Positions 1 to 6,801 of a stretch of DNA of 15,857 nt are shown one piece after another. Position 1 is the stretch's first letter. Every line of letters begins with the position of its first letter. Where the stretch lies: contig CAYVUV010000064.1 in the NCBI GenBank assembly GCA_964455095.1, positions 1-15,857 of the forward strand, in the 5' to 3' direction. The position numbers and the translations under genes are program-made. This DNA is from CAYVUV01 sp964455095. GTDB taxonomy: Bacteria > Desulfobacterota > Binatia > HRBIN30 > CADEER01. The notes beneath the pieces are model-generated. The model saw only the letters and a program-made list of their open reading frames with translations. It ran no database searches and had not been told where the DNA came from.

Positions 1-467
1 GCCGCGGCGCCGCCGAGCACCAGCCCCGCGGCCCAGATCGCGACGCCGCGCAGCGGGCCGCTCCAGCCGAGCGCCAGCAAGCCGCCCAGCGCGACCAACA
101 GCGCCAGGCCGCGCCGCGGCGTCAGGTGCGGCAGACTGGCCGGCGCTGCCCGGGCTGGTTGCGGCAGCGGGCCGGGCGCCACCGGCCAACCGATACCGGC
201 GGCGATGAGCAGTGCCGCCGTGATGATTGCGATCATCGCCGTGGGCAGAGCCGCGGGGACGGTGTCGCCGAGCAGCACGCGCAGCGGCCAGCCGATCGCC
301 GGCCACAACCAGTCGGGCGGCAGCGGGCGATCGGGGTTGGCGTTGATCCAATGCCCGGCCGCGGCCAGCGCCGCGCCGCAGGCCAGCAACAGCGCGCGGC
401 GCAGGTTGCGGCGCGCGGCGCTGAGTGGATAGAAAGGCCGCCGGCCGTCGCGGGAGGGGAACGACAT
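1..467 (-). CDS. Polytopic membrane protein, partial, function unknown
   Basis: I do not recognise the family. The minus-strand frame is open from an ATG at 467 to the window edge (155 codons, C-terminus missing). An in-frame TAG lies five codons upstream, so ATG 467 is the first possible start. The N-terminus is basic (SRDGRR, then ARRNLRR), followed by hydrophobic segments at about residues 24-42, 70-93, 119-136 and 141 onward, separated by Pro-rich loops. This alternation of apolar helices is what a real membrane protein gives. There is no clear Shine-Dalgarno sequence, because the upstream bases lie inside the divergent oxidoreductase gene. Its start codon overlaps that gene's start codon by two bases (shared CATG). 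A glycosyltransferase-type or other transport-related membrane protein is possible, but nothing diagnostic is visible. Confidence 0.7.
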   Translation of the reverse strand, partial: MSFPSRDGRRPFYPLSAARRNLRRALLLACGAALAAAGHWINANPDRPLPPDWLWPAIGWPLRVLLGDTVPAALPTAMIAIITAALLIAAGIGWPVAPGPLPQPARAAPASLPHLTPRRGLALLVALGGLLALGWSGPLRGVAIWAAGLVLGGAA

Positions 468-1590
468 GAGATTCGATCTGCTCTACGAGTTGCAGGCGCC
501 CAAGCCACACGATGCGCGCAGCGAGTACCGCTGCTACCACGAGGCGCTGGCCCAGATCGAGCTGGCCGACCGACTCGGCTTCGACACGGTGTGGGCGGTC
601 GAGCACCACTTTCTCACCGAGTTCGCGTATTCGTCGGCGCCGGAAGTGTTCCTGTCGGCCGCGGCGCAGCGCACCAGGCGCATCCGCATCGGCCACGGCG
701 TGGTGCTGCTGCCGCACAAGTTCAACCACCCGATCCGCGTCGCCGAGCGCGTCGCCGCCCTCGACATCCTCTCCGACGGCCGCGTCGAGTTCGGCACCGG
801 GCGCTCCAGCGGTTACGAGCAGGCCGGCTTCGAGATCGACACCGCCGTCTCGCGCGAGATGTGGCAGGAATCGCTCGAGATCATCCCGCGCATGTGGACC
901 GAGGATCCCTTCTCCTACGCCGGCCGCTTCGTCAACATCCCGCCGCGCAGCATCGTTCCCAAACCCTTGCAGCAGCCGCATCCGCCGATCTGGATGGCGG
1001 CGACCAGCCCGGCGTCGTGGGAGATCGCCGGGCGCAACGGTATCGGCATCCTCGGGCTCACCATCTTCGTCAGCGTACCGCAGCTCGAAGAGCGCGTGCG
1101 CGTCTACCGTGCCGCGCTGCGCGAGGCCAAGCCAGTCGGCAAGTTCATCAACGACCGCGTCGGCGCCTTCACCATCGTGCACGCCGCCGACACGCGCCAG
1201 GAAGCGCTCGACAACGGCGGCGCCGAGGCGGCGATCAACTACCTGCTGTACGCCTTCCGGGTCCTCGGCGGCGGCGCCGACCCCACCGCCGGCATGGAAC
1301 GCCAGCGCGCCGCGGACGAGATCCAGAGCACCCCCTACCGCGACATGATCGCCAAGGAGTACCCGATCATCCTGAAGATGATGAAGAACGAGTGCACGTT
1401 CGACGATCTCGATCAGGAGGACATGGTCATCGTCGGCGACGTCGACGACTGCATTCGCAAGGTCGAGCGCTACCAGCGCGCCGGGCTCGATCACTTCATC
1501 TGTCTCATGCAAGCCGACCGCATCCCGCACGAGAAGGTCTTGCGCTCGATCGAGCTGTTTGCGACCCAGGTCATGCCGCGTTTTCGCTGA
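466..1590 (+). CDS. LLM-class flavin-dependent oxidoreductase (luciferase-like monooxygenase)
   Basis: The 374-residue protein has the bacterial-luciferase-like TIM-barrel pattern: an N-terminal strand (MRFDLLYELQ), the WAVEHHF motif near residues 43-49, the RIRIGHGVVLLPHKFNHPIR segment, then the GRVEFGTGRSSGYEQAGF loop and a PPIWMAATSPAS segment typical of FMN- or F420-binding members. Such enzymes oxidise small organic substrates using reduced flavin or F420; the substrate cannot be read from the sequence. The start is well supported by GGAGG at 453-457, eight bases before ATG 466. An SDR gene follows 118 bases downstream in the same direction, so the two may share a catabolic or lipid-oxidation pathway. 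The length is normal for the family and no lesion is visible. Family assignment is secure; cofactor choice and substrate are open. Confidence 0.9.
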   Translation: MRFDLLYELQAPKPHDARSEYRCYHEALAQIELADRLGFDTVWAVEHHFLTEFAYSSAPEVFLSAAAQRTRRIRIGHGVVLLPHKFNHPIRVAERVAALDILSDGRVEFGTGRSSGYEQAGFEIDTAVSREMWQESLEIIPRMWTEDPFSYAGRFVNIPPRSIVPKPLQQPHPPIWMAATSPASWEIAGRNGIGILGLTIFVSVPQLEERVRVYRAALREAKPVGKFINDRVGAFTIVHAADTRQEALDNGGAEAAINYLLYAFRVLGGGADPTAGMERQRAADEIQSTPYRDMIAKEYPIILKMMKNECTFDDLDQEDMVIVGDVDDCIRKVERYQRAGLDHFICLMQADRIPHEKVLRSIELFATQVMPRFR

Positions 1591-1646
1591 GTGGCCGGCA
1601 CCCCCGGGGCGACTGGCGCGCGACGCCTGCGACAGGTATGGAAATG

Positions 1647-1675
1647 GGCGCGCGCACGCCATCCAATCGCGCGCC
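1647..1675. other. GC-rich inverted repeat between oxidoreductase and SDR genes
   Basis: A perfect 8-bp inverted repeat (GGCGCGCG at 1647-1654 and CGCGCGCC at 1668-1675) has a 13-base loop and sits 20 bases before the SDR ribosome binding site. No T-tract follows, so it is a weak terminator candidate. It could equally be an mRNA structure or chance in GC-rich DNA. Confidence 0.2.
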
Positions 1676-1708
1676 GACAACCCTCATACGAAACGAAGGA
1701 GTACGAGC

Positions 1709-2476
1709 ATGAAGATTCAGGGAACCGTAGCGCTGGTGACGGGCGGAGCGTCCGGACTCGGCGGCGCCACCGTGCGCGAGCTGGTCGGGGCCGGCGGCAA
1801 GGTGATGATTCTCGACCGGCCACAGTCCGACGGCGCCAAGCTGGCCAGCGAGCTGGGCGCCAGCGCCGCCTTCGCGGCCGCCGACGTCACCAACGACGCC
1901 GAGGTGGCCGCGGCCGTGCAGCAGACCATCGAGCGCTTCGGCACCGTGCATATCTGTGTCAACTGCGCCGGCACCGGCGCCGCCATGAAGACGGTCAGCA
2001 AGGGCGGGCCGATGCCGCTGGAAATCTTCTCCAAGGTCATCGAGATCAATCTGATCGGAACCTTCAACGTCCTGCGCCTCGCCGCACAGCAGATGGCCAA
2101 GAACACCCCCAACGAAGACGGCGAGCGCGGCGTCATCGTCAACACCGCCTCGGTCGCCGCCTTCGACGGGCAGATCGGTCAGGCGGCGTACTCGGCCTCG
2201 AAGGGCGGCGTGGTGGCGATGACGCTGCCGATCGCGCGCGACCTCGCCTCGCTCGGCATCCGCATCTGCACCATTGCCCCGGGCACCTTCGATACCCCGA
2301 TGCTGGCCATGCTGCCCGACCCGCAGCGCCAGGCGCTGGCGGCGCAGATCCCCTTCCCGTCGCGGCTCGGCAAGCCGACCGAGTTTGCCGCCCTCGCCCG
2401 CCACATCGTTGAGAACGCCATGCTCAACGGCGAGACCATCCGCCTCGACGGCGCGCTGCGCATGCCGCCGCGCTGA
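1709..2476 (+). CDS. Short-chain dehydrogenase, 3-hydroxyacyl-CoA dehydrogenase type 2 (HSD17B10-like)
   Basis: This 255-residue classical SDR carries TGGASGLG (residues 11-18) for NAD(P) binding, D36 after the second strand (predicting NAD preference), NCAG (85-88), and the catalytic set N114, S148, Y161 and K165 (YSASK). The C-terminal tail, with PSRLGKPTEFA and then MLNGETIRLDGALRM, is characteristic of the HSD17B10/HADH-II branch, which oxidises 3-hydroxyacyl-CoA and sometimes hydroxysteroids. A cytosolic beta-oxidation role is therefore the best inference. The start is ATG 1709, preceded by AAGGAG at 1696-1701 with seven-base spacing. Upstream in-frame codons run back into the previous gene but have no comparable ribosome site. 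It follows the flavin oxidoreductase and precedes the exosortase gene by 37 bases, so co-transcription is possible. Confidence 0.9.
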   Translation: MKIQGTVALVTGGASGLGGATVRELVGAGGKVMILDRPQSDGAKLASELGASAAFAAADVTNDAEVAAAVQQTIERFGTVHICVNCAGTGAAMKTVSKGGPMPLEIFSKVIEINLIGTFNVLRLAAQQMAKNTPNEDGERGVIVNTASVAAFDGQIGQAAYSASKGGVVAMTLPIARDLASLGIRICTIAPGTFDTPMLAMLPDPQRQALAAQIPFPSRLGKPTEFAALARHIVENAMLNGETIRLDGALRMPPR

Positions 2477-2513
2477 CGGACCGTGCAGAAACCACCCGAT
2501 ACGACCGCGCGCG

Positions 2514-3014
2514 ATGCCGGCGAGTAGCGAACGCCTGCGATTGAGCGAGGCGCAGCAGTTTGGCGCTCGCTTCTTCGTCTTCCTGATCGGCGCCAGCGTC
2601 CTCTCGTGGGCGCTGGCGCTGCCCGGTCACCTCGGACCCATGCAGCGCTTCCTCGCCGCGGCGGCGACCTGGCTGGCGCGCCTGGTGGGCAGCTCCGGCA
2701 CGGCGATGAAAGACCAGATTCACGTCGGCGGCCTGGTGATGGACATCAACTACGAGTGCACCGGGCTCTACGTGCTGATGATCCTGTTCACGTTTCTGGT
2801 CGCCTACCCCGCTTCGTGGCGCTCGCGCGTGATCGGCGCGGCAATTGGACTGGCCGCCCTCACGGCGGTCAACATCCTGCGCATCTCCGTCCTGGTCGGC
2901 ATCGCGGAGGTGCAACCGGACTTGTTCAAGTACTTTCACGAATACGTCTGGCAGGGGGTGTTTCTCATTCTCGTCATCGCCTACGCAATGACCTGGGTCG
3001 AGTACGTGCAATGA
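2514..3014 (+). CDS. xrtH: Exosortase H-like (exosortase/archaeosortase family) membrane transpeptidase
   Basis: The 166-residue polytopic membrane protein has the family's three active-site elements in order: C82 in NYECTGLY, R123 in NILRISVL, and H142 in KYFHEYVWQ. Hydrophobic segments lie at about 19-37, 46-60, 84-100, 106-130 and 146-165. Exosortases cleave C-terminal sorting signals of exported proteins at the inner membrane. The short single-domain form, together with a small membrane protein overlapping its stop codon, fits the XrtH type that handles IPTL-CTERM substrates. ATG 2514 was chosen as the first in-frame start after the SDR stop; no strong Shine-Dalgarno sequence is seen. The next gene overlaps by four bases (ATGA), implying translational coupling. 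A protein with an IPTL-like tail is encoded at 5366-5893. Family is confident; subtype H is inferred from size and neighbour. Confidence 0.85.
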   Translation: MPASSERLRLSEAQQFGARFFVFLIGASVLSWALALPGHLGPMQRFLAAAATWLARLVGSSGTAMKDQIHVGGLVMDINYECTGLYVLMILFTFLVAYPASWRSRVIGAAIGLAALTAVNILRISVLVGIAEVQPDLFKYFHEYVWQGVFLILVIAYAMTWVEYVQ

Positions 3015-3568
3015 GCAAGCTGGCCTTCATCGGCCGCTTTCTCGCCCTCTTCGCTCTCCTCATCCTACTCGGCTGGTTTGCCCGCGCCCCGGCGCGCTAC
3101 GCCGGCGCACTGCACGCCACCGCCAACGTCATCGCCCCGGCCACCAGCGGCTGGTGGCTCGAAACGCGCAGCGACCAGGGCGGTACGGGACAGCTCTGGC
3201 TGCGCCGCGGCGAGCAGGAGATGCGCATGCTGCTCAGCCTCGAGGCACTGGCCTTGAGCCTGCTGCCCTTCCTCGCCCTGCTGGGCGCCACGCCGGGGCT
3301 GGGCTGGCGCCAGTTGCTGATCCGCGCCGCCATCGGCTGCGCCGGCCTGTTCGCCCTCGATCTCCTCGTCCTGCTGCTTTACCCGGTCCTGGTTCCGAGC
3401 CCGACCGCAGCGCCCACGACCACCGCGCGCGTCGCCGAGGCGCTCACCGACATCTCCGGCACCTTCCTCGGCCTGCTCACCTTCGTCGGCGGCCCGGTGA
3501 TCCTATGGTTCGCGCTCACCTTCGACCGCCTGCGCGGGGTCTGGGGGTTGGGCGACAAGCGGCGCTGA
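3011..3568 (+). CDS. Exosortase H-associated membrane protein
   Basis: The 185-residue protein has four predicted membrane segments (about residues 4-23, 74-93, 104-128 and 148-171) and one extracytoplasmic-looking loop (24-73) rich in Trp and charged residues (SGWWLETRSDQ). Its ATG overlaps the exosortase stop as ATGA. Small partner membrane proteins are known immediately beside xrtH genes, and order, size and topology match. The assignment therefore rests on context as much as on sequence, since I see no catalytic motif. It may help present substrate or stabilise the transpeptidase. A Pro/Thr/Ala-rich stretch (129-139) separates the third and fourth membrane segments. The gene ends 76 bases from the converging cytochrome gene. 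Confidence 0.65.
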   Translation: MSKLAFIGRFLALFALLILLGWFARAPARYAGALHATANVIAPATSGWWLETRSDQGGTGQLWLRRGEQEMRMLLSLEALALSLLPFLALLGATPGLGWRQLLIRAAIGCAGLFALDLLVLLLYPVLVPSPTAAPTTTARVAEALTDISGTFLGLLTFVGGPVILWFALTFDRLRGVWGLGDKRR

Positions 3569-3574
3569 ACCGCG

Positions 3575-3608
3575 GCCGCCAAGTCGCGCTAGCCGTGGCC
3601 GTGGCGGC
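3575..3608. terminator. Possible bidirectional hairpin between converging genes
   Basis: The 76-base gap between the converging exosortase-partner and cytochrome genes contains GCCGCCA (3575-3581) and its complement TGGCGGC (3602-3608), which could form a 7-bp stem with a 20-base loop. No T-run follows on either strand. Position is the main argument. Confidence 0.2.
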
Positions 3609-3644
3609 GCGAGCTTGAACAGACAAAGCCCGGCGTCACGTCCT

Positions 3645-4565
3645 TCAGGGAAGTTGTCCTTGCGCGATCCAATCCGACAGTACGGTCTGCTCGGCTGCGG
3701 TCAGGCAGCCTGGGTTGCCGATGTCGGTCACCGGATTGCCAGTACAACCGCCCCCGAGCGGCATCGAGCCGTTTTGCACGCGCACGAGACTGCAGGCGCC
3801 TTTCGTCCCACTGCCACAGTAATACGATGCGAGTTGGGTATCGGTATACGACGTGGCGAGGTTGGCGCCTCCCGAGCCCAGGGTCGTATGGCAGGGCGCA
3901 CATTTCGCCTGCAGAATCGGCTGCACGTTGCCGGCATAGGTCACCGAACCAGCGGTCGGCGTCGGGGATGGAGTCGGTGTCGACGTCGGGGTCGACGTCG
4001 GGGTCGGTGTCGGGGTCGCGGTCGGCGCGCCACAGACACTGGCCACCGTGTCCTTCACCAGGAACTTGCTGCCATCTCCATTGCCAACGAACGTCATGCA
4101 GTACTTGTCCGAGCCGACCTGCACTTCGACATAGACAGTCGTCGCGCCGTTCGGCACCGGGAAACCACCCATACCCGCCGGGCTCACCACCTTGAGGAGC
4201 CCCGCCTTGATCTTGCCGATCTTCGGAACGCCGGCCGTGTCCTTGTATTTGTAAAGCGTGCCGCCGCCGTTCGTCGACCAGTTCGCGCACGGCATGCTCA
4301 GGGTGACGCTGTTGGTGCCGTCATCGAGCTTGACCGATCCGCCGAGACCCCCACCACCATCGGGAACGCAGCGCGGATCGGCCGAGCTGCCGTTCGCGCC
4401 GGCTGTCACAAGGACGTCCTTCGACAGGAGTACCATCTTCGGGTTGCTCTTCAGCAACAGCTTCTTTCCGCTAACCGCCTGGTCGGCAGCCTCCGCGTAG
4501 CCGCCCAAGACGACAACGGCGAACAGGCTGACACCCGCGATGAGACTGCGACTAGCGTACGTCAT
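3645..4565 (-). CDS. Secreted mono-haem c-type cytochrome with Pro/Thr linker
   Basis: The 306-residue protein begins with a Sec signal peptide (hydrophobic residues about 8-22, probable cleavage after AEA at 26). Residues 27-178 form a module I cannot name, beginning SGKKLLLKSNPKMVLLSKD and holding four Cys (66, 93, 156, 178). A (Pro-Thr/Ser)n linker (181-204) leads to a cytochrome c domain with CAPCH at 222-226, the covalent haem site, and M268 in NGSMPLGGG as the likely distal ligand. It should act in electron transfer in the periplasm or at the cell surface. ATG 4565 is preceded by a GAGGGGGAG ribosome site and gives a proper signal peptide; an upstream ATG at 4664 would bury it. It is last in a leftward series after the CSD-RRM gene, 95 bases away. 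Partner and redox role are unknown. Confidence 0.88.
   Translation of the reverse strand: MTYASRSLIAGVSLFAVVVLGGYAEAADQAVSGKKLLLKSNPKMVLLSKDVLVTAGANGSSADPRCVPDGGGGLGGSVKLDDGTNSVTLSMPCANWSTNGGGTLYKYKDTAGVPKIGKIKAGLLKVVSPAGMGGFPVPNGATTVYVEVQVGSDKYCMTFVGNGDGSKFLVKDTVASVCGAPTATPTPTPTSTPTSTPTPSPTPTAGSVTYAGNVQPILQAKCAPCHTTLGSGGANLATSYTDTQLASYYCGSGTKGACSLVRVQNGSMPLGGGCTGNPVTDIGNPGCLTAAEQTVLSDWIAQGQLP
3979..4026. repeat. Four degenerate 12-bp tandem units encoding a Pro-Thr linker
   Basis: Four consecutive 12-base units, the first two identical (GTCGACGTCGGG) and the next two diverged, lie inside the cytochrome gene. On the coding strand they give alternating Pro and Thr/Ser codons. The flanks (3955-3978) continue the hexamer pattern loosely. 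Such a tract is prone to slippage, which would change linker length in steps of four residues without a frameshift. Confidence 0.75.
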
Positions 4566-4660
4566 GACTCCCCCTCGACAGACTCCGAACGCCGGAGACC
4601 ACTTCAGCTTCCCGCATACTGAGCTTCTCTGAATTTTGCCAGCGTCGTGTTCCGGGCCGC

Positions 4661-5296
4661 TCAATGACGGGAATTCCCTTGAGATCTTGCCCTGTTGGTC
4701 GGCGCGGACCCTTCCCGTTGGCGCGCCTCGCTGACCTTGATGGAGCGGCCCTGGAAGTCGAAGCCGTCCAACATCTCAAGCGCCTTCTTTGTACCGGTGG
4801 GGGACATCATTTCAACGAACCCAACCCCACGCGACTGCTTGGTCTCCCTGTCTCTGATGATCACAGCCGACTGGACCGGCCCCGCCTTCTCGAAGAGCTT
4901 GCGCAAATCCTCATCCCCGACCGCGAAGCCGAGATTCCCCACGAAGAGCTTCCCGCCCTTCGCATGACTCTCTTCCGGCTGGGGCTGTTCCGCAGCGTCA
5001 TCTCTTGCTCCGCTGTCCGCCGATCCCACGGCGATTTCGACGTTTGTCGCCTGTTTACCTTTAGGGCCCTCCGTAAGATCGAACTGGACCCGTTGTCCTG
5101 GCTTGAGTGTCCTGAACCCCTCTCCCTTGATCGCCGAGTAGTGCACAAATACGTCCTTGCCATCGCTGGCTTCTATGAAGCCATAGCCCTTAGCAGCGTC
5201 GAACCACTTCACCGTACCGTCCATTGCACTGCTGGGAGCCGCATGCAGCCACATCGACACGACAAGCCAAGCGATCGTAATCAAAAGCCTTGGCAT
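4661..5296 (-). CDS. Cold-shock domain + RRM fusion protein with apparent signal peptide
   Basis: The 211-residue protein combines two nucleic-acid-binding folds. Residues 25-90 are a cold-shock domain (KGYGFIE at 36-42, DVFVHYSAI at 48-56). An acidic, Gln/Pro-rich spacer spans about 91-113. Residues 116-192 form an RNA recognition motif (RNP2 KLFVGNL, RNP1 SRGVGFVEM), followed by a basic tail. The first 24 residues look like a Sec signal peptide: MPR, then an apolar stretch, ending APSSA. AGGAGAGAG directly before ATG 5296 supports this start. The internal ATG for MDGTVKWF, where a cytosolic cold-shock protein would begin, lacks a Shine-Dalgarno sequence. Domain calls are firm. Export is inferred from the N-terminus and would be unusual, although neighbours on both sides encode exported proteins. 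Confidence 0.88.
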   Translation of the reverse strand: MPRLLITIAWLVVSMWLHAAPSSAMDGTVKWFDAAKGYGFIEASDGKDVFVHYSAIKGEGFRTLKPGQRVQFDLTEGPKGKQATNVEIAVGSADSGARDDAAEQPQPEESHAKGGKLFVGNLGFAVGDEDLRKLFEKAGPVQSAVIIRDRETKQSRGVGFVEMMSPTGTKKALEMLDGFDFQGRSIKVSEARQREGSAPTNRARSQGNSRH

Positions 5297-5365
5297 GACT
5301 CTCTCCTGCGGTCCCGCGCGTCGCTGCTGTCAGGACGTTGCTGCGAGTATGTCCTGGGTACCGGC

Positions 5366-5893
5366 TTAGGATATGCGGCGACGAAAGCTCCAAAAGCCGA
5401 TGCCGAGGAGCGCGACGAGGAACGCGCTGACGCCCGCTGCGCTCATGGCCGGCACCCCCTGCGGCACGAATGGCTGTGCCTGACAGGCGCAGGCGCGCTG
5501 CACGCCGTTGACGAAGGCGTCGGGCAAGGTCGGGCGCGTGCAGCGGATGCGGCTCGCCACCATGTCGTCGGGCTCAACGGTGCAGCCGATGCTGGCGTCC
5601 TCGTCGCAGACCAGATCCTGGACCGCGCTGCCGATGACGCTGAGGGCGTCGAGCACGGCGACGCAGTTGGCGTTGGTGCCGTCGCTGCCGGCATACGTCC
5701 GCGTCGCCTCGTCGTAGGGAAATCCGGCCGCATCGCAGACCGCGGTGCAACTCTGACCGAGCTCACCGAGGAACCAGCAAGCTCCGCCCACTTCTATGCC
5801 CGCGACGCACGCAGCCTGCCCGCGTGCCGCGCCGAACGACACGAGCAGCGCCACCAACACGCCCTGCACCGACCGCATCCGTATTCCGGTCAC
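5366..5893 (-). CDS. Secreted Cys-rich protein with IPTL-CTERM-like sorting tail
   Basis: The 175-residue protein starts with a signal peptide (residues 1-27, cleavage near GQA) and has ten Cys in its mature part (from C29 to C137), suggesting several disulfides. A Gly/aromatic segment (GGACWFLGELGQSCTAVC) is followed by DEATRTYAGSDGTNANC; I do not recognise a named domain. The tail is tripartite: VPAMSAAG (147-154), an apolar helix (155-169), then RRR (171-173). This is the layout of exosortase H substrates, whose consensus begins IPTLSEWG. The enzyme would cleave near that motif after export. Start is GTG 5893, with GGAGG seven bases upstream; the later ATG at 5878 has no ribosome site. It lies 69 bases upstream of the CSD-RRM gene, so they may be co-transcribed. 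Confidence 0.8.
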   Translation of the reverse strand: MTGIRMRSVQGVLVALLVSFGAARGQAACVAGIEVGGACWFLGELGQSCTAVCDAAGFPYDEATRTYAGSDGTNANCVAVLDALSVIGSAVQDLVCDEDASIGCTVEPDDMVASRIRCTRPTLPDAFVNGVQRACACQAQPFVPQGVPAMSAAGVSAFLVALLGIGFWSFRRRIS

Positions 5894-5925
5894 TGTTCAC
5901 CCTCCACACGGGGGTCGGTAGCACG

Positions 5926-5974
5926 CGCCGGTGTCCGGCGGCAACTCGCGTTGCCGGGCTCTCGTTGGCCCGGC
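5926..5974 (-). terminator. Two tandem GC hairpins downstream of acetolactate decarboxylase
   Basis: In the 83-base gap after the decarboxylase stop there is a 7-bp stem (5953-5959 with 5968-5974, 8-base loop), then a 6-bp stem (5926-5931 with 5935-5940, 3-base loop). Neither has a T-tract, so a factor-dependent or inefficient terminator is the most that can be claimed. They would separate the decarboxylase from the secreted-protein genes. Confidence 0.3.
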
Positions 5975-5976
5975 GA

Positions 5977-6801
5977 TCAACGCTCCGCTCGGTCGAGATC
6001 CGCGCTGGGATCGCGCGTCAAATCGGCGGCCAGAAACTCGGGCGTCGACGGCAGGGCGATGCGCAGGTCGGAGAGCGGTTGGATCTGCACGCGCAGGTCG
6101 CGGCCGCGGCACTCGAGCACATGGCCGCCGGCGCCGCGGTCGGCGGTGACGGCGTGCAGGTGGTAGCCGGGGATGCCGACGTTCTTGGCGTACGCCGGTG
6201 TCCAGAAGCCGACCAATGTCGCCTGTACGTCGCGCAGGTCGAACTCCGGCTGGTGCGCCGCGGCAACGACCAGCGGCACGCCCTCCGCCGTGCGACACAT
6301 GGCGCGCGTGTGCACGAGCGGAAAGTGGCCGTCGACGCGCACGGCATAGAAGACATTCTCCGAGTCGCGCTGCCGATCGACAGCCGCCGTCAACGCCGCG
6401 AGATCCGCGCAGTCGGCCAGCGCGAAGTGCTCGGTCGGTTGAAAGTGGGTGACGATGGCAAACGGGCTGGCGGTGGCGTCGGCGACTTCATGGCAGCCGC
6501 CGTCAGAGCGCACCTGGTAGGCATGGCCGTCGACCAGCACCAGCTCGCCGTCGATGTCCTCGAACGTGCCGAGGCCGAAGTTGCCGTGCTCCTTCAGATG
6601 ACCGACGGTCACCGCGCCGTGATAGATCCCCTCCACCAGCGCGCCGGCAGTGGAGACCTGGAACAATGTCTGGTGCGCCACCTGCAGATAGTCCGCCAAC
6701 GCCGCGCGCGCCAGGTGCTCGACCGACTCGCCGGTCTCCGCGCAGCGCTGCTCGAGTGCGTTCCAGAGCGTGTGGGACAGTTTGAGAATCAATGGACGCA
6801 T
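5977..6801 (-). CDS. alsD: Alpha-acetolactate decarboxylase with N-terminal ribbon-helix-helix domain
   Basis: From ATG 6801 the protein has 274 residues. Residues 45-255 match acetolactate decarboxylase, which converts acetolactate to acetoin: TLFQVSTAGALVEGIYHG, GNFGLGTFEDIDGEL, then GYHLH (H214, H216) and GGHVLE (H227), the expected three His zinc ligands. The first 40 residues are extra. A short strand (ILKLS), a helix (11-23), AETGES and a second helix (27-38, VEHLARAALADYL) form the pattern of a ribbon-helix-helix DNA-binding or dimerisation domain of the CopG/Arc type. No signal peptide is seen, so it acts in the cytosol. The ribosome site is weak; more upstream starts would add non-conserved Arg-rich sequence. 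It is divergent from the exchanger gene across 191 bases. Enzyme call is firm, RHH call moderately firm. Confidence 0.9.
   Translation of the reverse strand: MRPLILKLSHTLWNALEQRCAETGESVEHLARAALADYLQVAHQTLFQVSTAGALVEGIYHGAVTVGHLKEHGNFGLGTFEDIDGELVLVDGHAYQVRSDGGCHEVADATASPFAIVTHFQPTEHFALADCADLAALTAAVDRQRDSENVFYAVRVDGHFPLVHTRAMCRTAEGVPLVVAAAHQPEFDLRDVQATLVGFWTPAYAKNVGIPGYHLHAVTADRGAGGHVLECRGRDLRVQIQPLSDLRIALPSTPEFLAADLTRDPSADLDRAER

Noticed and set aside
126..1712. A 528-codon plus-strand frame overlapping the leftward membrane gene and the oxidoreductase
   Set aside because: Its sequence is Arg-rich noise in a different frame from the clear luciferase-like protein.
3979..4026. The 12-bp tandem repeats as a CRISPR or regulatory repeat array
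   Set aside because: They are contiguous, in frame, and encode the Pro-Thr linker, with no spacers.
3615..4622. Plus-strand open frame opposite the cytochrome gene
   Set aside because: The minus strand has a signal peptide, ribosome site and CXXCH motif; the plus translation has none.
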